NCBI GenBank assembly: GCA_040880365.1
Contig: JBBDIO010000156.1
Location: 1 to 27,124, forward strand
Origin: JBBDIO01 sp040880365
GTDB taxonomy: Bacteria > Chloroflexota > Anaerolineae > Caldilineales > Caldilineaceae
Length of the DNA stretch: 27,124 bases
Reading direction: 5' to 3'
The first letter of the stretch is position 1; each line of letters starts with the position of its first letter. The notes below the pieces were generated by a model. That model saw only the letters and a list, made by a program, of their open reading frames with translations. It ran no database searches and had not been told where the DNA came from. Below, piece after piece: positions 16,062 through 22,354 of this stretch. The translations under genes were made by a program, and so were the position numbers.

Positions 16062-17363
16062 TTAATCGCGATCTGGCGGCGACTGCGGCCCGGCATAGCG
16101 GGCGCGGGGCCGAATCAATACATCGGACTGATATTGTTCCAGGATATGGGCGAACCAACCCAGCACGCGCCCCGCCGTGAATATGGAGAGCGACGCGCCC
16201 GGCGGCAGTTGGCAGGTCAGCGCGAGGGTTGCCAGGGCCATGTCGATGGTGGGATGCAGTCCAAATGTCGCCTGCACTTCGTCAATCAGCCTGTCTATGG
16301 CGTGCATGAGCGACGCAGCCGGTGTGGTCGATTGAAAGAGGTCATCCTCTGCCGCGGCGTGGTGGCGACGCATGAGATCCAGCAGAAATGTCGCGCGCGG
16401 ATCGCCATCGGGATAGAGACGGTGCCCAAAACCGGGCAGGCGTTCGCCGCGGCGCAACCACGCGGCCAATGCCTGGCGCGGATTGACCTGGGCTTCGCGC
16501 AGCAACGCTTCGCAGCGCGCAGCATCGCCGCCGTGGCGTGGTCCCTGGAGTGCGGCGAGTGCGGCGGCGACTGCGCCATAGGGCGTGGCCCCCGTAGAGG
16601 CGACGCAACGCGCGGTGAATGATGAGACGTTCAGTTCGTGGTCGGCGCAGAGAATCAGCGCGGCGTTGAATAGCTCGGTAATCGCTGTATCTGCGTCGCG
16701 CGCGCCGGGGTGGGCGGGGTTGGCGCGGCTTGTCTGTGCCCAGGCTGCCAGGTGATCGGCCAAACCGTGATGAGGAGAAGGCGACTTTCCGGTCAAGGCC
16801 GTAATGAAGAGCGCATAGATGCGCCCGGCGGTGCGACAGACCGCGGCGGGCGTTTTTTCGTGGGCTGCCAGGTCTTGCGATTCGGCCACGGGTAGGAGAA
16901 CGTGAAAGCGCTCCACGGGGGTGAGCGTGGCGGGCAGGGCGGGCAGCAGCGTTTGGAGCATGGTGCGCATGACGGTGCTGTGCGCGGGTAGCGGCGTAAG
17001 TTCGGGCGTCAGATTGTTGTTCCACAACAGCCCCGCCACCGTTTCTGCCGATTGACGACGCGCCAGGTCGGTTGCCAATTGCCCGCGGTAATAGAGCTGC
17101 CCATCCTGGATGAGCGTGACGGCAGATTCCAGGACCGGGTCGCCAAAGTCCAGGGCCGTGGCCGCGCTGGTGGTAGGGTTGCGGCGGCGCTCGCGCCGAT
17201 TGCGCAGCGCGGCCACATCTTCGGCAGAATAACGTTTGTGCCGGGTTTGGCCGTTGGTCTCTTCCGAACGGATCAGCCCGCGACTCACGTAGGAATAGAG
17301 CGTGCCGAAACTGATTCCCAGTTCGCGGGTGACTTCTTTGGCGGTCAGATACTGCTGTGGCAT
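16062..17363 (-). CDS. Citrate synthase-family protein with N-terminal HTH
   Basis: A 433-aa fusion. Residues 5-34 form a MerR/HTH_17-like DNA-binding motif (LTAKEVTRELG-SFGTLYSYV), with a basic wing-like segment to about 62. A complete citrate synthase domain follows (about 70-425). All three catalytic residues are present: His242 in ADHELNVSSFTAR, His314 in GFGHRLYPDGDPRA and Asp374 in TIDMAL; the C-terminal RPRARYAG also fits. The domain would condense acetyl-CoA (or propionyl-CoA) with oxaloacetate. It is transcribed divergently from a second, HTH-free citrate synthase. That pairing suggests that it is an enzyme, a metabolite-sensing regulator of the divergent gene, or both; I infer but cannot show DNA binding. 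No clear ribosome site precedes ATG 17363. Confidence 0.9.
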   Translation of the reverse strand: MPQQYLTAKEVTRELGISFGTLYSYVSRGLIRSEETNGQTRHKRYSAEDVAALRNRRERRRNPTTSAATALDFGDPVLESAVTLIQDGQLYYRGQLATDLARRQSAETVAGLLWNNNLTPELTPLPAHSTVMRTMLQTLLPALPATLTPVERFHVLLPVAESQDLAAHEKTPAAVCRTAGRIYALFITALTGKSPSPHHGLADHLAAWAQTSRANPAHPGARDADTAITELFNAALILCADHELNVSSFTARCVASTGATPYGAVAAALAALQGPRHGGDAARCEALLREAQVNPRQALAAWLRRGERLPGFGHRLYPDGDPRATFLLDLMRRHHAAAEDDLFQSTTPAASLMHAIDRLIDEVQATFGLHPTIDMALATLALTCQLPPGASLSIFTAGRVLGWFAHILEQYQSDVLIRPRARYAGPQSPPDRD

Positions 17364-17434
17364 GGGCGCAGATTTCGTGCTGGTGGATGGACGTATCTGT
17401 TACAGTTTGTCGCAGGTTGATTTGCGGATCAAGA

Positions 17435-17463
17435 TTGACAACCCACGACGGGTTTTCTATCTT
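17435..17463 (+). promoter_or_regulatory. Predicted rightward promoter of the HTH-free citrate synthase
   Basis: TTGACA (17435-17440) and TATCTT (17458-17463) are 17 nt apart. The start would be near 17470, giving a leader of about 180 nt to the citrate synthase gene at 17651. It faces the predicted leftward promoter at 17476-17504. Confidence 0.5.
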
Positions 17464-17475
17464 GGGTATGTCTGA

Positions 17476-17504
17476 ATTGTATGTCAGATAGGAAGGTAAA
17501 TCAA
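17476..17504 (-). promoter_or_regulatory. Predicted leftward promoter of the HTH-citrate synthase
   Basis: Read leftward, TTGATT (17504-17499) and TACAAT (17481-17476) are separated by 17 nt. The start would be near 17469, about 105 nt before ATG 17363. A short inverted repeat TCTGA (17471-17475) / TCAGA (17484-17488) spans the -10 box, and TATGTC occurs twice (17467 and 17480); either could be an operator. Confidence 0.5.
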
Positions 17505-17650
17505 CCATGGCGCACCGTGGCGCAAGGCTAGTGGGCACTGGCGGGGATATGTCCGTGAATGTTGGCCGTGCTATATCTGCATGATATCGCGCCGTGGCGT
17601 GTGTCGGCTGCCGTGCGCCTGTAAAACTGGAAAGAGTGGGAGAGTTGCGA

Positions 17651-18769
17651 ATGAGTACGTTTGATCCTGGGTTGGCGGAGGTGCTGGCGGCGGAAACGCG
17701 CCTGAGCCATGTGGATGGCGAGGCGGGAGAGCTTGTTGTAGGGGGCTATCCGCTGGAGGTATTGACGGCGCACGCCACATTTGAAGAAGCGGTCTATCTA
17801 TTGTGGTATGGGCATCTGCCCACTCGCACCGAGTTGGCCGAGTTGCAGCAGCAGCTGGCGCAATTGCGCGAGTTGCCGTCGCTGACGCTTGATGTGTTAT
17901 CCCACGCGGCGGCGGATGGCCGCCCACCGATTGATGCGCTGCGCATGGCCGCCGCGACCTTTGATCTGGGCGTTGGCGAGGAGATGCTGGCCGCGGCGGT
18001 GTTGGCGCGCATGGGCACGGCCGCGGCGACGTATGGACGGCTGCGCGCCGGGCACGCGCCGGTTGCCGCCAAGCCCGAATTGGGCCATGCTGCCCACTTT
18101 CTCTATCTGCTCGAAGGCGTGGTGCCCGATGCCGAGCGGGCGCGGGCGCTGGAGATATATCAGATGACTGTGGCGGATCACGGTCTCAACGCGTCTACCT
18201 TTACGGCACGGGTGATTACTTCGACGGGGTCGGACCTGGTGTCGGCGGTTACCGGCGCGTTGGGTGCGCTCAAGGGGCCTCTGCATGGGGGCGCACCGGG
18301 ACCGGCGTTGGAGATGGTTTTTGAGATCGGCGACGCGGCGCGCGCCGAAGAGGTTCTGCGCGCCAAGCTCGCGCAGGGCGAGCGGCTGATGGGTTTTGGG
18401 CATCGCGTGTACAAAGTGCGCGATCCGCGGGCCGATGTGCTGGCTGCGGCTGCCTCCAGTCTCATGGCGGAGGGTGAACAGCAGGAACTCTATCGGCTGG
18501 CGAAGGCTGTGGAGGAAACGGCGCTGCGAGTATTGGCAGAATTGAAACCGGGGCGTCGGTTGGATACGAATGTTGAATATTACACCGCGCTGCTCTTGCA
18601 CGGTGTGGGGTTGGAAGCTGATATGTTCACGCCACTCTTTGCGGCAGGGCGCACCGCGGGCTGGATCGCACACTGCCACGAACAGCGCACGGTGGGGCGC
18701 ATCATCCGTCCTCAGTCGCGCTACATTGGCGAAGTGCATACGGCCTGGACGCCCATCGACGCGCGCTAG
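17651..18769 (+). CDS. Citrate synthase (short form, HTH-free)
   Basis: A 372-aa citrate synthase-family enzyme, cytoplasmic. His177 lies in VADHGLNASTFTAR and His251 in MGFGHRVYKVRDPRA; GALKGPLHGGA, FAAGRTAGWIAH and RPQSRYIG are typical. The third catalytic position, usually Asp in NVDFY, is Glu309 here (NVEYY), a conservative change. ATG 17651 is chosen because GGGAG lies 8 nt upstream and the length then matches short bacterial citrate synthases; the frame stays open upstream to 17594. It diverges from the HTH-citrate synthase. No prpB or prpD gene is near, so citrate rather than 2-methylcitrate synthesis is the default but not proven. Confidence 0.93.
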   Translation: MSTFDPGLAEVLAAETRLSHVDGEAGELVVGGYPLEVLTAHATFEEAVYLLWYGHLPTRTELAELQQQLAQLRELPSLTLDVLSHAAADGRPPIDALRMAAATFDLGVGEEMLAAAVLARMGTAAATYGRLRAGHAPVAAKPELGHAAHFLYLLEGVVPDAERARALEIYQMTVADHGLNASTFTARVITSTGSDLVSAVTGALGALKGPLHGGAPGPALEMVFEIGDAARAEEVLRAKLAQGERLMGFGHRVYKVRDPRADVLAAAASSLMAEGEQQELYRLAKAVEETALRVLAELKPGRRLDTNVEYYTALLLHGVGLEADMFTPLFAAGRTAGWIAHCHEQRTVGRIIRPQSRYIGEVHTAWTPIDAR

Positions 18770-18778
18770 TCGCGGCGT

Positions 18779-18853
18779 CACGCGGGGCGCGGCGACCGTC
18801 CACGCAACCGTTTTCAATCGACGTCAGATTGAATCAAACCGTGTCCCCGCGTG
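18779..18853 (+). other. Nested inverted repeats between citrate synthase and DUF5946 genes
   Basis: CACGCGGGG (18779-18787) is a perfect 9-bp complement of CCCCGCGTG (18845-18853). Inside lies a second stem, TTCAATC (18813-18819) with GATTGAA (18827-18833) around 7 nt. The structure begins 10 nt after the citrate synthase stop and ends 21 nt before AGGAGG of the next gene. It could be a processing site, an attenuator or an mRNA-stabilising fold. It has no T-tract, so it is not an ordinary terminator. Confidence 0.45.
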
Positions 18854-18890
18854 GGCCGTCGGTGAAAATAGCACAGGAGGAAGACGACCC

Positions 18891-19460
18891 ATGCTCGAAC
18901 CCTGTCCGGGGTGCGGCGCATTGTTCGCGCAGTTGGTAGAAAACCTGAACCATCCCTATATTGGCGCATCAGCAGACTGCTGGGCGCTCTTTGCCGCGTT
19001 GGTCGCCGGACAAACGCCGGATGCCGACCTGATTGCCGCTTCCCGGATTGGCGCGGCCCGCGCGGAGGCGCCCGCGGTGCCTGATTTGTCCGTGTTGCCG
19101 GGTGTAGAGAGCTTGCTGGTCGACGCCTATGCCGCGCAACATCACGGCGAATCTTCACCCCAGGCGATTCAGTCGGTCGCGGTGCATCTTTTGACGCTGC
19201 GCGGTGTGCTGGAATGCAACGTCGATCCAGCGCAAGCATTGTGGGTTCGGCGGCGTGCATTGCGCACACGCGGTGTCTTTCATCGCCTGACGCCGCCGCC
19301 GCTAGGCGCAGCGCTGTCGATACGCCACCTCTTTCCTGGCGGTGGCGTCGACCGGCCCTGTTCGACTGCCGACTATGTTGTCTCTGTGTACACAGCGTGG
19401 TCGACCTGCCACGCCGCTACCCTGGCCGACTGGTATACTCGCTTTGTGCTAGCAGACTGA
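18891..19460 (+). CDS. DUF5946 family protein
   Basis: A 189-aa soluble protein of unknown function that I recognise as DUF5946-like. It opens with CPGCGA (Cys5, Cys8), followed by HPYIGASADCW (His21, Cys30), and VDAYAAQHHG plus QSVAVHLLTLRGVLE in the middle. The conserved Cys and His residues suggest metal binding, probably zinc; that is inference. A strong AGGAGG (18875-18880) lies 10 nt before ATG 18891 and fixes the start, although the frame is open upstream. It follows the citrate synthase by 121 nt, with a structured RNA between, and ends 12 bp from the convergent GT4 gene. Confidence 0.85.
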   Translation: MLEPCPGCGALFAQLVENLNHPYIGASADCWALFAALVAGQTPDADLIAASRIGAARAEAPAVPDLSVLPGVESLLVDAYAAQHHGESSPQAIQSVAVHLLTLRGVLECNVDPAQALWVRRRALRTRGVFHRLTPPPLGAALSIRHLFPGGGVDRPCSTADYVVSVYTAWSTCHAATLADWYTRFVLAD

Positions 19461-19472
19461 AGATCACTGTCG

Positions 19473-20726
19473 TTAGATGGGGCGTGGAGACTTTTCTGCC
19501 AGCGTGGCGCGGTAAACATCCAGCGTCGCCGCGGCGCAGGCATCCCAGCGGAAGCGGGCTGCATTGGCAAGCCCGTGGCGACGCAGGGTTTCGGCAAGTC
19601 GGGGATGGTCGAGGATTTCACCGACGGCTGTCGCCAAGGCGTCGGCGTCCTGGGGCGGCACCAGGCGTGCAGCGTCGCCTGCAATTTCGGGCAGGCTGCT
19701 CACGTTGCTGCAAACCACGGGCGTGCCACAGGCCATTGCTTCGAGCACAGGGAAACCAAACCCTTCATAGAGACTGGGCAAGAGAAAGCAATCGGCGGCG
19801 CTGTAGAGTGCGGGCAGATCGGCCGCGGGGACATAGCCGGTGAAGATCACGGCATCTTCCAGCCCCAATTCTGTGACCAATGCCTGTATCGAATCGAAAA
19901 GCCAGCCCTGACCGCCCGCAATCACAAGCTTGTGCGGACGACCCGCGGCGCGCAGTTTTTGCAGCGCGCGCAGTGCCGTGGCGTGATTTTTGCGCGGCTC
20001 CAACGTGCCGACCATGAGTAAATAGGGGGCGTTATCGGCATAGCGCGCGTGCACGCGCGCTTTTTCGGCGGCGGATGCGGGCTGGAAGTGGGCATCGACG
20101 CCTTCGTGAATCACATGAATTTTGCGAGTGTCGACGTGATAGCGCGCCACAATGTCGTGTGCGGTGTGGGCGCTGACCGCGATGATGGCGGTCGCCGCGG
20201 CCAGAAAGCGCGGCATTGCCAGGCGCAGAAATGTGCGGTTCAGTCGGGTATGATAGGCGGGCAACGATTCGAAGATGAGATCGTGAACCGTTAAAATTGC
20301 GGGAATCGATAGATAGGGGAGTAGATGCTCGGTGGCGTGATAGAGCCGGGGCGCACGCGATAGTTCGCGCCGCGCCGTCTGCATGACGGGGGGCTGGCTC
20401 CAGCGCAACAGCTGACCGGCCAATGCGCCTAGCCGCCAGCCATATTGACCCAGGGTCAAGGTGATGTGGGGCGCGGAGGATAGATCCGCGGGTAGCGTAT
20501 GGCCGCTGTGGCGATTGTAGAAGAGGGCAATATCCAGATCGGTGGGCGCATTCGCCAGCATGGCTGCGGCCAATTCATGGGCATAGCGGCTGAGGCCGGC
20601 GTGCTGATGCACGGCAGGTCCCACATCTACCAGCACGGTCGGGCGCACTGTCGGCGGCGCTGTGGGAAGTGCCGTTGGTCGGGGATCGGAAGCCGGTTGC
20701 GGGTGTTTGCGCCGCGACGGACTCAT
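19473..20726 (-). CDS. GT4-family (group 1) glycosyltransferase
   Basis: A 417-aa GT-B fold glycosyltransferase, cytoplasmic or membrane-peripheral. The N-terminal domain shows GPAVHQHAGLSRYAHEL and ILTVHDLIFE; the C-terminal domain shows YLLMVGTLEPRKNH, LVIAGGQGW and the catalytic E-x7-E pair Glu321 and Glu329 in EGFGFPVLE, followed by ACGTPVV. These are typical of mannosyltransferase-like GT4 enzymes; donor and acceptor are unknown. The first ~30 residues are a disordered Pro/Thr tail (PTAL, PTAP, PTVR, PTVL) made by a 12-bp repeat. Its ATG overlaps the ResB-like stop by ATGA. Confidence 0.93.
   Translation of the reverse strand: MSPSRRKHPQPASDPRPTALPTAPPTVRPTVLVDVGPAVHQHAGLSRYAHELAAAMLANAPTDLDIALFYNRHSGHTLPADLSSAPHITLTLGQYGWRLGALAGQLLRWSQPPVMQTARRELSRAPRLYHATEHLLPYLSIPAILTVHDLIFESLPAYHTRLNRTFLRLAMPRFLAAATAIIAVSAHTAHDIVARYHVDTRKIHVIHEGVDAHFQPASAAEKARVHARYADNAPYLLMVGTLEPRKNHATALRALQKLRAAGRPHKLVIAGGQGWLFDSIQALVTELGLEDAVIFTGYVPAADLPALYSAADCFLLPSLYEGFGFPVLEAMACGTPVVCSNVSSLPEIAGDAARLVPPQDADALATAVGEILDHPRLAETLRRHGLANAARFRWDACAAATLDVYRATLAEKSPRPI
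20631..20678 (-). repeat. 12-bp tandem repeat, 4 units, in the GT4 N-terminus
   Basis: Four degenerate 12-bp units (20631-20642, 20643-20654, 20655-20666, 20667-20678), all ending in GG on the + strand, encode PTVL, PTVR, PTAP and PTAL. The tail precedes the first conserved strand of the glycosyltransferase. Confidence 0.65.
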
Positions 20727-22354
20727 GGCTGTTCCTGTTCGGGTGCATCTGGCATAGGTGCGTCTGGCATAGGTGTGTCGCTCACTGGTGGGGTAGACAG
20801 AAGTGCATGGTTCAGCAGTCCGGTTTGGCTTAGTGCAGCAAGGCTGGTTGTTTGCACGATCAGCACAGTATGCCCGTGCCAGGGCGCAAGCTGGATCAGG
20901 CCAAAGAACGGGCGGCGTATGGTTAAAGGCAGGCTGAGCAGTGCCAGGGCCAGCCCCACCCAGAGCAGGCGATGGCTGGGCATATAGTTAATACTGAATT
21001 GCAGGCCGCGCGCGGGCGCGCCATAGATGGTGACCGGGTGGTCGGGCAGTTCGAGTGCACCGCCAATTGTGGGATCGATTTCCCAGCGCGCGCGCGGTTC
21101 GATATCGCCCGCGCCATAATATTCCACCTGCCACAGCATATCCTCACCTGCGTGCCGGACAATGCGTAACCCGGCGGCAAGTTCGGGGAGCAGTACCGTC
21201 TCTTCGCCGTTGGCATTTGCCAGCACAATGCCCAATGTGCTGCCGCTTTCAGATTGGGCAAGGCGGCGCAGGCTCAATGCGGGTGCAGGGCGTGGTTCGG
21301 CAGCATGATCCACAATGGAGAGGAGCAGCCCAGGTGCAGGCGCGTCTACACGCAGCAGATAGTCGCCCCGCAGCATTTGCTGGGGTTCGGCGGCCAGCGG
21401 CGAAGCACCGATTGCGTCGGCCCGCAGGGTTAGTGCGAGTTGCGGCGTGGATTCGGGCTGCGGTGCGTCGGCTGCATAGTGAATTTCCAGATTATGAACA
21501 GTGGATTGAAAACCTTCACCGGGGGCCAGAATTGGCGTGGCGGTATTCCAGCCAAAAACGACCACAACCCACGCCACCACTGCGCTGAGCAACAGCCCAC
21601 CGTCGCGCACGATGGATCCGACCGTGCTCCGGCGATTGCGCCAGAGTACATAGCGCGGTTCGGCAAGGTGATCTGCATTTTGGTCGGACGCGTGGTTGGG
21701 GTAGGGGATCGAAAAGTGATCTACGGAATAGCCCAGGGTCTGAAGGTGGGCGAGTTCCGGCTCCAGGCGGTCAGCGATCTGGTCAACCGTTGTATCAAGC
21801 GGGCGGCGGCGGCGGTACAGCAGCGCATAATTTTGCAAAGAGGCTGCCATACCCGGTTCGGTCACCTTGTTTTGCGCCTGGTTCGGCCATGTACGGAAAG
21901 CCAACAAACTGCCGATGCTGCCCGCCAGGCGCACGGCGAATGCCAATACCAGGAGCACCAGGGCGAGTTTGAGCAGCGGGTGATCGAGCACGTTGTATAG
22001 GCCCAGCGCCGCGGCACTGCCGGCTATATTGCCCTCGGCGGTGGCCGCGATCAACCAGCGCGCGGCGGTTGCCGGCTCATAGTTGAGTTGCCCCGGCATT
22101 TGGGGGAAAATCTGCGCCGCAATCGCCAGCAAAAGGACGAGCAGCGCGGGCAGCAACGTGCTTGCCGGATGATGTATAGCGCGCCACAGTCCTGTCAGTA
22201 TACCGCTGCGTCCACGGCGCGCCGTGGGAACCTCTGGAACCGCCACTGCCGGGTTACCAGGCTGTTGGCCTGCGCGGGGGCCTTCCGCGTGCGCGTCGCT
22301 GTGACTGTCGCTGTGAGTATCGCGGTGGCTGTCGCGGCCTACCGTTGGAGCCAT
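20723..22354 (-). CDS. ResB-like cytochrome c biogenesis protein
   Basis: A 543-aa membrane protein resembling ResB/Ccs1, which with ResC/CcsA delivers haem to apocytochrome c outside the membrane. Four TM helices are visible: LLPALLVLLLAIAAQIF, LKLALVLLVLAFAVRL, GLLLSAVVAWVVVVFGW and, near the C-terminus, LLWVGLALALLSLPL. A large outer domain lies between the third and fourth, the usual ResB layout. ATG 22354 gives a 16-bp overlap with dinG; a GTG at 22405 is possible. The N-terminus has a His/Asp/Ser tail (HSDSHSDAHAE) and the C-terminus has PMPDA repeats. No ccsA, ccdA or cytochrome gene lies in the window, so the role is from family only. Confidence 0.75.
   Translation of the reverse strand: MAPTVGRDSHRDTHSDSHSDAHAEGPRAGQQPGNPAVAVPEVPTARRGRSGILTGLWRAIHHPASTLLPALLVLLLAIAAQIFPQMPGQLNYEPATAARWLIAATAEGNIAGSAAALGLYNVLDHPLLKLALVLLVLAFAVRLAGSIGSLLAFRTWPNQAQNKVTEPGMAASLQNYALLYRRRRPLDTTVDQIADRLEPELAHLQTLGYSVDHFSIPYPNHASDQNADHLAEPRYVLWRNRRSTVGSIVRDGGLLLSAVVAWVVVVFGWNTATPILAPGEGFQSTVHNLEIHYAADAPQPESTPQLALTLRADAIGASPLAAEPQQMLRGDYLLRVDAPAPGLLLSIVDHAAEPRPAPALSLRRLAQSESGSTLGIVLANANGEETVLLPELAAGLRIVRHAGEDMLWQVEYYGAGDIEPRARWEIDPTIGGALELPDHPVTIYGAPARGLQFSINYMPSHRLLWVGLALALLSLPLTIRRPFFGLIQLAPWHGHTVLIVQTTSLAALSQTGLLNHALLSTPPVSDTPMPDAPMPDAPEQEQP
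20742..20771 (-). repeat. 15-bp tandem repeat, 2 units, at the ResB-like C-terminus
   Basis: GGTGCATCTGGCATA (20742-20756) and GGTGCGTCTGGCATA (20757-20771) differ at one base; a partial third unit follows. They encode the doubled PMPDA near the C-terminus of the ResB-like protein. Confidence 0.8.
22293..22340 (-). repeat. Degenerate 12-bp tandem repeat, 4 units, in the ResB-like N-terminus
   Basis: Units at 22293-22304, 22305-22316, 22317-22328 and 22329-22340 share TCGC(T/G)GT in the first three and TCGCGG in the last. They encode the DSHR/DTHS/DSHS/DAHA series, a His/Asp/Ser tail that might bind metal, before the first TM helix. The array abuts the dinG stop codon at 22339-22341. Confidence 0.65.
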
